64,000 nt of DNA from Geomonas oryzisoli (GTDB taxonomy: Bacteria; Desulfobacterota; Desulfuromonadia; Geobacterales; Geobacteraceae), in contig NZ_CP076723.1 in NCBI RefSeq assembly GCF_018986915.1, forward strand, positions 2,761,501-2,825,500, written 5' to 3'. Both the position numbers and the translations under genes were made by a program. The notes beneath the pieces are model-generated. The model was not told where the DNA came from. It was given only the letters and a program-made list of their open reading frames with translations, and did no database searches. This document shows positions 39,904 through 48,971 of the stretch, one piece after another (position 1 is the first letter of the stretch; every line of letters begins with the position of its first letter).

Positions 39904-41097
39904 ATGACAGGCAAGAACATGGAAAAAGAGGAAAATATCGAGCTGGCCGCGGAGATCATGCTGGAGTTCGCCGCACAGACCGGTCTCTCCAAGGAGAACA
40001 AAACGCCGCGGCGCTATCTCTGGACCGACGCCTTCGCGGTATGCAACTTCCTGGAGCTCCATCATCACACCCAGCAGGAGGAGTGGCTGGTGCTGGCCCG
40101 GCAGCTGGTGGACCAGGTGCATCATATCCTGGGGCAGCACCGCCCGGATGCGGCCAGAAGCGGCTGGCTGAGCGGCTTGAGCGACGAGGAGGGTGGACGG
40201 CATCCCACCCGGGGCGGACTGCGCATCGGCAAGAAGATGGACGAACGGGCGCCGGACGAGCCGATGGACGAACGACTGGAATGGGAGCGGGACGGGCAGT
40301 ACTACCACTACCTGACCAAGTGGATGCGCGCCCTGTGCCGCATCAGCCGGGCGACGGGGGAAGCCGGGTACCTGCGTTGGGGGATGGAACTGGCACAGAC
40401 GGCGCACCGGGCATTCCGCTTCAGCGCGGCGCCCGAAGGCGCTTTGGAGCTGTGCTGGAAGATGAGCAGCGACCTCAGGCGCTCCCTGGTTCCCTCGGTC
40501 GGTCAGCACGACCCGCTGGACGGGCTGGTGACCTGCTGCGAGCTCCTCTGCGCCGCCCGGCATTTCCCCGACCAGGAGTTGCCGGACCTGCAGCGGGAGA
40601 TCCGGGAGTTGACCGAGATGTGCCGCAACAGGGACTTCAGCACCAGCGACACCCTGGGGATCGGGAGCATCCTGATCGATGCCTGCCGGACCGGCGAACT
40701 GATCATCAACGACGCTTTCCAGAACCTCGCCCTTTTCCAGCGGATGGTGCACGACGCCCTTTTGTCCCTGGAGGATTGCGGCGGAGGCTTTCTGGATCAG
40801 CAAGCCAGATACCGGCTGGCGTTTCGCGAACTGGGACTCTCGATAGGGTTGAAGGGTTCCGCTCGGCTCGCCAGGCTGTTCGAGGAGTACCCGGACGTGC
40901 GAGGGGGCGAACTGGCCGCATGGCTGCAGCCCCGGCTCGAAGCCATGCTATGGTTTCACAAGATGGCCGGAAGGATAGAAAGGTTCTGGATCGAGGAGAG
41001 GAGGAAGGGGTCGGAACACTGGAAGTCCCACGGCGACATCAACATGGTGATGCTCGCGACGAGCCTGGCCCCGGGACAGTTTCTCAAAGGCAGCTGA
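39904..41097 (+). CDS. Unknown alpha-helical protein, divergent from egtD
   Basis: 397-aa soluble protein, predicted almost entirely helical and rich in Trp, His and Glu. Conserved-looking blocks are YLWTDAFAVCNFLELHHH, HRPDAARSGWLSG, HPTRGGLRIGKKM, and DGQYYHYLTKWMRAL. The alternating helical pattern with a DAF and a DGQYYHYLTKW block resembles (alpha/alpha)6-barrel sugar enzymes, but I cannot name a family. AGATCGAC precedes ATG 39904 with no strong ribosome site. It is transcribed away from egtD; whether it shares the pathway is unknown. Confidence 0.6.
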   Translation: MTGKNMEKEENIELAAEIMLEFAAQTGLSKENKTPRRYLWTDAFAVCNFLELHHHTQQEEWLVLARQLVDQVHHILGQHRPDAARSGWLSGLSDEEGGRHPTRGGLRIGKKMDERAPDEPMDERLEWERDGQYYHYLTKWMRALCRISRATGEAGYLRWGMELAQTAHRAFRFSAAPEGALELCWKMSSDLRRSLVPSVGQHDPLDGLVTCCELLCAARHFPDQELPDLQREIRELTEMCRNRDFSTSDTLGIGSILIDACRTGELIINDAFQNLALFQRMVHDALLSLEDCGGGFLDQQARYRLAFRELGLSIGLKGSARLARLFEEYPDVRGGELAAWLQPRLEAMLWFHKMAGRIERFWIEERRKGSEHWKSHGDINMVMLATSLAPGQFLKGS

Positions 41098-41196
41098 GAC
41101 CCAAACCGCACAAAATACAGCTCGTACACGAGCCACCGCAAGAGCCCCCCCGATCGGCCGAAACTCCGCTCCGGGGGGCATGTACGATGAACCGAC

Positions 41197-41412
41197 CTAT
41201 TTGCCGCCCAACGCGGCCAGCCTCTCCTGGGCCTGTTTTGCCAGCGGGCTGTCCGGGTGTTTCGTCACTATTTCCTGGTACAGCTGTTTCGCGTGTTCCC
41301 GGTTGTTCTGCTTTTCTTCGAACTGGGCCGTGTCGAAAAGTTCCTTTCCCTTATCTCCGGCGCAGCCACCAAGCGCGGCCAGCAGCAGCGCCCCCAGTAC
41401 CAGTCTTTTCAT
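41197..41412 (-). CDS. Small TPR lipoprotein
   Basis: 71 aa: signal peptide with lipobox LGGC (C17), then one tetratricopeptide-like unit (FEEKQNNREHAKQLYQEIVT) and a partial second. GGAGG lies 5 bases before ATG 41412. It is monocistronic and convergent with the gene at 39904. It probably sits in the outer membrane as a small scaffold or assembly factor; that is inference. Confidence 0.75.
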   Translation of the reverse strand: MKRLVLGALLLAALGGCAGDKGKELFDTAQFEEKQNNREHAKQLYQEIVTKHPDSPLAKQAQERLAALGGK

Positions 41413-41734
41413 CGTTGCCTCCTCCAGTCCCCACCACTGCGGGATTCTTGCCAACACTGAACATGGCACCATTACCATTAAGAACGGGCCATGTAAACAT
41501 CTTTTCCTGCTCCGGGTCACCCCCTCTTCGTTCTGCTGAACCGCCCTTTGTACAGCGACAAAGCCTCCTGCTTCATGATCGCCACTGCTGATAACTGCAG
41601 CAGCGGTGACGCCTGTCACATTCCCTTGAAAAATTAGAGATATATAATTCTATGGCACAGCATCCTGACCGTCGCCGGGACCACTGCCTCTGTCGCTGTG
41701 GCAGAGGCACAACAAGCTGGATATGGAGGTGGCT
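41413..41734. other. Non-coding gap with hairpin upstream of a lipoprotein gene
   Basis: About 320 bases between divergent genes. A perfect 8-bp inverted repeat (TGCCTCTG 41685-41692, CAGAGGCA 41702-41709, 9-base loop) lies about 25 bases upstream of the 41735 start, in the region expected for a 5' UTR. It might act in the mRNA leader. I see no recognisable riboswitch. Confidence 0.4.
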
Positions 41735-42691
41735 ATGAACATGACAGAGCTGAAGAGTATGGCCAGGATTGGTTGTGTCGCGGGCATTTTGGCCTTGCTG
41801 CCGGCCTGCGGCGGAGGAGGAGGGGGCGACCAACCGGTCGACAAGTCCAAGTACACCGGGGCGACCGCGCGGGCAAGCATCAACACCGGCAACGCAGTAG
41901 CCTTCACCACCGACGCCTACGCTGCGGGGAGCATCGGCTCGTCGGCAAACGTGATCGGCGTCGTGGTGGAGAACGACAGCAGTCCCGGCGGGAAGTTGAC
42001 CACGATCCCGGAAATCGCCGCCACGGCCCAGGGGGCCCTTGCCCAGCTCTTCACGAGAGGTGGACAGACACCTTCGCTCACGGGTGTCGCAGCCAGCAGC
42101 ACGGTCTACGGAGCAGTCGGGGGAACGGCCGCCGTAACCATGACCGTCAACGAAAGCACCGGCAACTTTACCGGAACCATGACCTTCAGCAAGTACCAGA
42201 ACGTGAGCGACGGGCCGACGATTACGGGAACCGTCACCATGACCGGTATCTACAACCCGAGCACAGGCCGGTACGATTCGATAACCATGGACTGCGCCCC
42301 GCTTTCCGCCACCACGGCCAAGGGAACGGCAACGATTTACGGCTCCTTCGCATTCAGTGTCGACGCCGCGGCCACCAGTGAAACGCTCAAGATGTCCTGC
42401 ACCGTAAGCGTCAACTCCAGCCCCAACTACTGGGTCAAGGACTGGACCTATACCTACACGGCGGGAACACTCACCATAACCGGCGTCTACTATCATCCGA
42501 GCTACGGATACGTTGAGGTGACCACACCGACACCGTTGAAGGTGAGTTCCATCTCCGGTGTACCTACCTCGGGCGTGTTCCAGGCGGCCGGCGCTCACTG
42601 CTCCAAGGCGAGGCTCACCTTCAGCTCGACGGGTTCCGCCGTCACCGCTACGGGCGGGGACGGTCAGGACTGGCAGCTCTGCAAAGAATAG
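41735..42691 (+). CDS. Secreted lipoprotein, Thr/Ser-rich beta protein (unknown function)
   Basis: 318 aa. N-terminal membrane segment with lipobox LPAC (C25), a Gly-rich stretch (GGGGGG) after it, then a Thr/Ser/Gly-rich domain of alternating beta pattern (TMTVNESTGNFTGTM, TITGTVTMTGIYNPS), typical of small-residue-rich outer-surface proteins. ATG 41735 has GGAGG 5 bases upstream, so I chose it over the ATG at 41723. A strong terminator follows. It resembles lipoproteins of unknown function common in Geobacter. Confidence 0.7.
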   Translation: MNMTELKSMARIGCVAGILALLPACGGGGGGDQPVDKSKYTGATARASINTGNAVAFTTDAYAAGSIGSSANVIGVVVENDSSPGGKLTTIPEIAATAQGALAQLFTRGGQTPSLTGVAASSTVYGAVGGTAAVTMTVNESTGNFTGTMTFSKYQNVSDGPTITGTVTMTGIYNPSTGRYDSITMDCAPLSATTAKGTATIYGSFAFSVDAAATSETLKMSCTVSVNSSPNYWVKDWTYTYTAGTLTITGVYYHPSYGYVEVTTPTPLKVSSISGVPTSGVFQAAGAHCSKARLTFSSTGSAVTATGGDGQDWQLCKE

Positions 42692-42724
42692 CGACCCCGC
42701 TTCAGCATCTGCACCTTCATCCAT

Positions 42725-42761
42725 GACGCCTCCTTCCCTCGCTGGAAGGAGGCGTCGTTTT
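42725..42761 (+). terminator. Rho-independent terminator after lipoprotein gene
   Basis: Perfect 13-bp stem GACGCCTCCTTCC/GGAAGGAGGCGTC (42725-42737, 42744-42756), 6-base loop, followed by GTTTTG. Confidence 0.88.
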
Positions 42762-42837
42762 GTCTGATCGGTACGACACTCTCTACCGGCACCGCCACTC
42801 CTTGAACAAATGGCTTTCATGCCCTAAAGTCATAGCT

Positions 42838-45800
42838 ATGCCGCCATCCGCTTTGAGACATTTCCACCCGCTGATCCAGAAATGGTTCGTCGAGAAAGTG
42901 GGACAGCCAACCGATGTCCAGCTGCGCGCCTGGGACGAGATCAGCCAGGGGCGCCACGTCCTGGTAACGGCACCCACCGGCAGCGGCAAGACCCTGGCGG
43001 CATTTTTGTGGGCCATCAACCAGTTGGTCACCGGCGCCTGGCCCTGTGGCGAAACCCGCGTCCTCTACGTCTCGCCGCTGAAAGCCCTCAACAACGACGT
43101 GCGGCGCAACCTGCTCGCGCCGCTTGGCCAGTTGCGCGAGTTCTTCGTCGCCCATGGCGAAGCGTTCCCCCCCCTCGCCGTCCAGACCAGAAGCGGCGAC
43201 ACCCCCGGCGAGGAGCGTCGCAGGATGCTGCGTCATCCCCCCGAGATCCTGATCACCACCCCGGAAAGCCTCAACATCCTGGTCACTTCCAAGGGAAGCA
43301 GGGCCACTCTCACCGGCGTGGCCACCGTGATCCTGGATGAGATTCATGCCGTCGCCGGCGACAAGCGCGGCACCCACCTTATTACCGCGGTGGAACGGCT
43401 GACGCTGTTGAGCGGCGAATTCCAACGCATTGCCCTGTCGGCCACGGTGCGCCCGCTGGAAACGGTGGCCGATTTCGTCGCGGGGCTGCGCCAGGTCGGC
43501 CAGCGCTACCAGCCGCGCCCGGTGGCGCTGGTGCGAAGCGAACAGCAGAAGCGTTTCGAGCTGGAGATCAGTGCGCCGACGGCGGTTTCTTCCGGCGCGG
43601 AGGATGAATTCTGGCCGGCCTTGGTGGACCGGTTCACCGACATCATCACCAGGCACCGCTCCACCCTGTTCTTCGCCAACAGCCGGAGAACGACCGAAAA
43701 GGTGACCCGCCTGATCAACGAGTTCTCCGGCGAGGAACTCGCCTACTCGCACCACGGTTCGCTGTCGCGCGAGATCCGGCTCGCCGTCGAAGAACGCCTT
43801 AAGCGCGGCGAACTGAAGGCGATCGTGGCGACCAACTCGCTGGAGCTGGGGATCGACATCGGCAAGCTGGAGAGCGTGGTACTGATCCAGACACCACGTT
43901 CCATCTCCTCGGCGATCCAGCGCATCGGCCGTTCCGGTCACGGCGTGGGTGAAGTCAGCAGCGGCATGCTCTTCCCCACCTACGGCATGGACTTCGTCTG
44001 CGCTGCCGTCATCGCGCACGCCATCGCCGAGGGCGAGATCGAGGAACTGCACCCGGTGCAAGCGCCCCTGGACCTGCTGCCCCAGATCATTCTCGCCATG
44101 GGGCTCCCCGAGCAGTGGCACCTGGACGAGCTCTACGATTTCCTTCGCTGCAGCTACCCATACCGCAACCTGTCCCGGCAGCAGTTCGACCTGGTGATCG
44201 GCATGCTGGAAGGAAAGTACGCCGATTCCCATGTGCCGGAACTGCGACCGCGGGTGACCGTGGACCGCCTGGAAGAAACCATCGCCACCCGCCCTGCCCT
44301 CTCCACGCTGGTCTACCTCGAGGGGGGCACCATACCGGAACGGGGCTACTTCGAGCTCCGCCTGAAGGAGACGGGGGCAAAGATCGGGGAACTGGACGAG
44401 GAGTTCGTCTGGGAAAGAAGGCTGGGGGACACCTTCGCACTCGGGGCGCAGGTCTGGCAGATCACCGAGATCAGCCACAGCACGGTGCTGGTGATCCCGG
44501 CCCGCAAGTCCCAGCAGATCATTCCCTTCTGGCGCGCCGAGGAACTGGACCGCGACTTTTTCTACTCGGAAAAGATCGCGACCTTCCTGCAATCGTGCGA
44601 GGAGCGGTTGGCGCAACGTGCAGAAAAGGGGGAAGAGAGCTTGGTCGGGGCGCTGATGCGCCACCACTTCATGGACCAGGGGGCGGCGCAGATGCTGGAG
44701 AGCTATCTAAAGCTGCAAAGGGAGGCGAGCCGGGCCCCGCTGCCCCACCGGCGCCACCTGCTGATCGAGCATTTCCGGGACCCTGTCGGCGGGGCCGATA
44801 CCGAGCAGATCATCCTGCACACGCTCTGGGGCAACGCCGTGAACCGTCCGTTCACCTTCGCGCTCACCGCTGCCTGGGAGAGGCGCTACGGGTATCCGCT
44901 GCAAGCCTTTTACAACAACGACGGCATCGCGCTGCTGCTCCCCCATGCGATGGACCAGTTGGACGAGCTCCTGGAACTGGTCACCCCGGATAACATCGAG
45001 CCCCTGCTCAGGGAATCCCTGGAGGGAACCGGCTACTTCGGGGCTCGCTTCCGGGAAAACGCGGGGCGCGCGCTGCTCCTGTCCCGGAGCAACTTCAAGA
45101 GGAGGATGCCGCTCTGGCTGAACCGCCTCCGCTCCAAGAAGCTCCTTGCCTCCGTGCTGCGCTACCGTGATTTCCCGGTCCTGCTGGAAACCTGGCGTTC
45201 GGCGCTCAAGGACGACTTCGACCTCACCAACCTGAAACGACTTCTGGAGGAGATCCAGGACGGCACCATCGCCGTCACCCGTGTTGACACCAGGGAGGCG
45301 TCTCCCTTCGCCAAGGGTCTGATCTGGCAGCAGACCAACAAGTACGTCTACGAGGATGACACCTTGGGAGGCGGTCGGAAGTCCGCCCTCGGCAGTGACT
45401 TCCTGAAGGAGCTCGCGCTCTCCCCGCACCTGCGCCCGCACCTCCCCACCGAACTGGTGCGTCTGTTCGAGGAAAAGCGGCAACGGCTGGCGCCCGGCTA
45501 CGCCCCCGATTCCGCGCGCGAGCTGATTGATTGGGTCAAGGAGAGATTGCTGGTTCCACTCGAGGAGTGGCCTGAGCTGTTACGGTCGGTGGCACGGGAT
45601 GGCGGTCCCGGCCCGGAGGAGCTGCTGCCGCAGGTCGCGGAGCGGGTGGTCCTTTTGGAGCTCTCCGGTGCTAAGGCCCCGCTGATTGCGGCGGTGGAAA
45701 TGATTCCGGAAGTCGCGCAGGGACTGGGGAAGACCAGGGAACAAATCGCTGTCTCGCCGGTGGTTGACGATGGGCGTCTACCGGGGCTGATGCAGCAGTC

Positions 45801-47343
45801 GCTTGACAGGCTCTGGCAACGAGGCACGGCTGCGGCTGACGCAGGGGACGAGGACGAACCCGGTGCCGCGAGGGTGATGGGAAAATGGCTTGGCTACTAC
45901 GGCCCGATGAAGGTGGCAGCCTTGCAGCACATACTGGGGCTGGAGGAGCGCCTGCTGCGCGACGCACTCCGGACGCTGGAGGAAACGGGGACGGTCCTGG
46001 TGGACCAGTTCACAGAGGGAGCGGCGGAGCCGCAGGTTTGTGATGCGGTGAACCTGGAGGCGTTGCTGCGGATGCTGCGCAGGTCGAGAAGACCCGCTTT
46101 CGAGGCGCTGGACCTCGCCCAACTCCCTCTGTTCCTGGCGCAATTCCAGGGGATCGTGCAACCTGGCGGCACCCCCGACGACCTGAGGGACCGGCTCGAG
46201 CAGCTGCTCGGCGCTCCGCTGCCGGTGGCCCTTTGGGAGGAAGATGTTCTCCCCGCCCGCGTCGCTCCCTATCTGGGTGCCTGGTTGGACAGCTTGATGC
46301 AGAGCAGCGACCTGCTCTGGTTCGGCTGCGGCCCCAAAAGGATCTCCTTTGGTTTCCCCGAAGATCTCGATCTGTTCCAGGACCAGGATGATGCCGGGAC
46401 GGAAGCGATGCCGGAGCATCCGTCACTGGTTCCGGCTGACAGGGGGCACTACAACCTGAGCGCGATCTGTTCCATAGCGGGAGTAACGGCGACAACGGCG
46501 ACTACGGGGCTATGGCAGGAGGCCTGGCGGGGAGAGGTGAGCAACGATTCGTTCGTCGCGGTGCGCAAGGGAATCTTGAATCGCTTCGAGCTGCCGCAGG
46601 GGGATTCGGGGCACCGCCACCAGGTGCACGGCCGGCATCCGCGGCGACTCCCCGGCAGCCGTTGGACCCGGGCCCAGGAAGGTGCCGGTAATTGGTTCCT
46701 CCTGCCGCGACCGCAAGTGGAAATCGATGTATTGGAAAAGGAAGAAAGAAACAAGGATCGCGTGCGGATACTGCTGGAGCGTTACGGCATCCTGTTCAGG
46801 GAGCTTTTGATGCGGGAGCTCCCCTCCCTGCAATGGAGCCGGCTGTTCAGGACCCTGCGCATCATGGAGATGTCCGGCGAGCTCCTTTCAGGCAATTTCT
46901 TCAGCGGCATTCCCGGACTGCAGTTCGTCTCGCAGGAGGCATACCGGCTGTTGGAGCGTGGGTTGCCCCAGGATGCCGTCTTCTGGCTCAACGCCGCCGA
47001 TCCCGCCTCGCTGTGCGGCACCGGGCTGGAGGGGTTGCGCGAAGCGCTCCCTTCCCGCATACCGTCCACCCACCTGGTCTACCACGGCCCGCACCTGGTC
47101 CTCATCTCGAGACGCTACGGAAAGGAATTGGAATTCAGGACAGATGCGGACCACCCGCAGTTGGAGAGCTACCTCGCCTTGTTCAGAACCCTGGTCAGCC
47201 GCGACTTCAACCCGCTGAAGCGCATCACCGTGGAGCGGGTCAACGGGGAGCCTGCCAAGGAATCGCCCTACGCCGCGACGCTTCGGCGCTTCGGTTTCCA
47301 GGACGCCTACACCGGATTGGAATACTGGCGGCAGTACCCGTAG
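42838..47343 (+). CDS. lhr: Large Lhr-family DEAD/DEAH helicase
   Basis: 1501-aa superfamily 2 helicase of the Lhr type. The helicase core has Walker A TAPTGSGKT (44-52), DEIH (167-170), SATVRP and RIGRSGH. The C-terminal extension (after about 550) is the long Lhr-specific winged-helix and beta-barrel region. Lhr proteins unwind RNA:DNA and DNA structures and take part in DNA repair. ATG 42838 gives a family-like N-terminus; no strong ribosome site precedes it. Only 76 bases separate it from the terminator, so its promoter must lie within that stretch. Confidence 0.88.
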   Translation: MPPSALRHFHPLIQKWFVEKVGQPTDVQLRAWDEISQGRHVLVTAPTGSGKTLAAFLWAINQLVTGAWPCGETRVLYVSPLKALNNDVRRNLLAPLGQLREFFVAHGEAFPPLAVQTRSGDTPGEERRRMLRHPPEILITTPESLNILVTSKGSRATLTGVATVILDEIHAVAGDKRGTHLITAVERLTLLSGEFQRIALSATVRPLETVADFVAGLRQVGQRYQPRPVALVRSEQQKRFELEISAPTAVSSGAEDEFWPALVDRFTDIITRHRSTLFFANSRRTTEKVTRLINEFSGEELAYSHHGSLSREIRLAVEERLKRGELKAIVATNSLELGIDIGKLESVVLIQTPRSISSAIQRIGRSGHGVGEVSSGMLFPTYGMDFVCAAVIAHAIAEGEIEELHPVQAPLDLLPQIILAMGLPEQWHLDELYDFLRCSYPYRNLSRQQFDLVIGMLEGKYADSHVPELRPRVTVDRLEETIATRPALSTLVYLEGGTIPERGYFELRLKETGAKIGELDEEFVWERRLGDTFALGAQVWQITEISHSTVLVIPARKSQQIIPFWRAEELDRDFFYSEKIATFLQSCEERLAQRAEKGEESLVGALMRHHFMDQGAAQMLESYLKLQREASRAPLPHRRHLLIEHFRDPVGGADTEQIILHTLWGNAVNRPFTFALTAAWERRYGYPLQAFYNNDGIALLLPHAMDQLDELLELVTPDNIEPLLRESLEGTGYFGARFRENAGRALLLSRSNFKRRMPLWLNRLRSKKLLASVLRYRDFPVLLETWRSALKDDFDLTNLKRLLEEIQDGTIAVTRVDTREASPFAKGLIWQQTNKYVYEDDTLGGGRKSALGSDFLKELALSPHLRPHLPTELVRLFEEKRQRLAPGYAPDSARELIDWVKERLLVPLEEWPELLRSVARDGGPGPEELLPQVAERVVLLELSGAKAPLIAAVEMIPEVAQGLGKTREQIAVSPVVDDGRLPGLMQQSLDRLWQRGTAAADAGDEDEPGAARVMGKWLGYYGPMKVAALQHILGLEERLLRDALRTLEETGTVLVDQFTEGAAEPQVCDAVNLEALLRMLRRSRRPAFEALDLAQLPLFLAQFQGIVQPGGTPDDLRDRLEQLLGAPLPVALWEEDVLPARVAPYLGAWLDSLMQSSDLLWFGCGPKRISFGFPEDLDLFQDQDDAGTEAMPEHPSLVPADRGHYNLSAICSIAGVTATTATTGLWQEAWRGEVSNDSFVAVRKGILNRFELPQGDSGHRHQVHGRHPRRLPGSRWTRAQEGAGNWFLLPRPQVEIDVLEKEERNKDRVRILLERYGILFRELLMRELPSLQWSRLFRTLRIMEMSGELLSGNFFSGIPGLQFVSQEAYRLLERGLPQDAVFWLNAADPASLCGTGLEGLREALPSRIPSTHLVYHGPHLVLISRRYGKELEFRTDADHPQLESYLALFRTLVSRDFNPLKRITVERVNGEPAKESPYAATLRRFGFQDAYTGLEYWRQYP

Positions 47344-47351
47344 CGCCCAGG

Positions 47352-48812
47352 CTACGACGTGATCCGCGCCGTGAACCCGCCCCCCTCCGCCGGTACCAGT
47401 TCCATGCTGTTTTCGATGCAGGGGATCCGGTCCTCGGCGTGATGATTCACGTAGAGGATCTGCGTGTTGCCGGTGCGCCCCAGGTGATCGATCAGTTTCA
47501 GCACCATCTCCCGGTTCACATCGTCCAGCCCCTGGCACGGCTCGTCCAGGATCAACAGGTCCGGCTGTTTCACCATGGCGCGGGCCAGCAGCACGAGCCG
47601 CTGCTCCCCGTAGGAAAGATCCCGGAAGGCGTGCTCTTTCCTGTGATCCATGTGCAAAAGCTTGAGCCACGCCAGTGCGATTTCCTGCTGGTGCAGGGTG
47701 TACTGGGAGTACATGCCGATGGAATCGTACATCCCGGAGATCACCACGACCTTCACCGTCCCGCCGACCCGATATTCCTGCTGCAGCGAGGTGGAAACCA
47801 GGCCGATGCGCTTCTTGATGTCCCAGACGCTCTCCCCGCTACCTTTTTTGCGGCCGAACAGGCTGATGTCGTTGGCGTAGGCCTGCGGGTTGTCGCCGCT
47901 GATCAGGCTCAAGAGCGTGGACTTGCCCGATCCGTTGGGGCCGCTGATCTTCCAATGTTCACCGGCTTTGACCGTCCAGTCGACACCGTTCAGGATGTAC
48001 TTCTCGCCGTAGCGCACCGTCACGTCCTTCATCTCGATGAGCGGCTCCCCCGGCACAAGCGGCGGAGCGCTGCGCGCCGTGTCGACCTCGGGCAGCGTAT
48101 CCGGCAGGGTGTAGTGAAAAGCATGGAACCGGCGCAGCGCCTCCGAGCCCAGCATCTCCTCCTTGGTCCCCGACATGAGGATGCGGCACTCCTTAAGATA
48201 AGCGATGTGGGTCGTCTCCGGCATGATCTCGCTGAAGCGGTTTAGGAGCAGCACCACCTGGATGCCGCGTTCTATGCAGCGACTGATCAGTTGCCGCAAC
48301 ACTTCCGATGAATCCCGGTCCAGCCCGTCGAAGGGCTCGTCCAGCACCAGTAGTTCCGGCTCCTGTAGAAGCGCCTTGCAGATGAGGGTCTTGCGCATCT
48401 CCCCCGTGGAGAGGAACTTGATGCCGCGCTCCAGGATCTTGGTGAAGCCAAGCTCCCGCGCCAGTTCGGTCAATCGTGTTGCATCGGCGTCCGTGCCGGA
48501 GAGAATGAACTTGTCGACGCGGGTCCCCTCGGTCACGTAACCCAGGAAATCGGAGTCATCGTTGTAGCGCTCCTTCTCCAGGATCTCGTCGATCTTTTCG
48601 AACGAGACGAAGCCCGACCGGGCCGGAACGCGGCTGGTGCCGGTAATGACCGGCAGGTCGTTGCAGACGAGTTTCCCCAACGCCGATTTCCCCGACCCGT
48701 TCGCCCCGACCACGGCCCAGTGCTGCGCTTCCGTTATCTCAAGCGAGATATCGTCGAGATACTTTCCTTCGGTTATCTTTGCTTTCACCTTCTCTAAACT
48801 GATCTCTACCAA
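47352..48812 (-). CDS. ABC-type ATPase with two nucleotide-binding domains (ModF-like)
   Basis: 486 aa with two ATP-binding cassettes: the first Walker A GANGSGKS (36-43) with LSTGEMRKTLI and LLVLDEPFDGLD, the second SGPNGSGKST with LSYGEQRLVLLARAM and LILDEPCQGLD. No membrane segment, so it is not a transporter by itself. The layout matches ModF/PhrA-type ATPases, whose role is poorly defined. The start is the TTG at 48812, with AAAGGAAAA upstream; an upstream TTG at 48839 has none. Convergent with lhr (8 bases between stops). Confidence 0.85.
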   Translation of the reverse strand: MVEISLEKVKAKITEGKYLDDISLEITEAQHWAVVGANGSGKSALGKLVCNDLPVITGTSRVPARSGFVSFEKIDEILEKERYNDDSDFLGYVTEGTRVDKFILSGTDADATRLTELARELGFTKILERGIKFLSTGEMRKTLICKALLQEPELLVLDEPFDGLDRDSSEVLRQLISRCIERGIQVVLLLNRFSEIMPETTHIAYLKECRILMSGTKEEMLGSEALRRFHAFHYTLPDTLPEVDTARSAPPLVPGEPLIEMKDVTVRYGEKYILNGVDWTVKAGEHWKISGPNGSGKSTLLSLISGDNPQAYANDISLFGRKKGSGESVWDIKKRIGLVSTSLQQEYRVGGTVKVVVISGMYDSIGMYSQYTLHQQEIALAWLKLLHMDHRKEHAFRDLSYGEQRLVLLARAMVKQPDLLILDEPCQGLDDVNREMVLKLIDHLGRTGNTQILYVNHHAEDRIPCIENSMELVPAEGGGFTARITS

Positions 48813-48839
48813 TGTTTTTCCTTTCGCACGACGAAACAA

Positions 48840-48872
48840 GGGGTGAGCACAACGTGCTCACCCCTTTTCTTT
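48840..48872. terminator. Hairpin between nifS and the ModF-like gene (possible terminator)
   Basis: An 11-bp stem GGGGTGAGCAC/GTGCTCACCCC with 3-base loop (48840-48864), T-rich on both sides. On the plus strand TTTTCTTT follows; on the minus strand TTGTTT follows. The nifU-nifS transcript probably ends here. Confidence 0.6.
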
Positions 48873-48930
48873 GGTTACCGGTATTTCAAGCCAGGTTCAC
48901 GTCCCTCCCGAAGCACTGCACGAGGCCTGG

Positions 48931-48968
48931 CGTCCCCCCCTTTCGCGAAGGGGGGACAGGGGGGATTC
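48931..48968. repeat. Family D repeat ('cccctttcgcgaaggggg')
   Basis: A short palindromic element of the type found also at 55375-55475 and 62743-62842. It lies between the nifS stop and the hairpin at 48840. Confidence 0.6.
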
Positions 48969-48971
48969 GCC

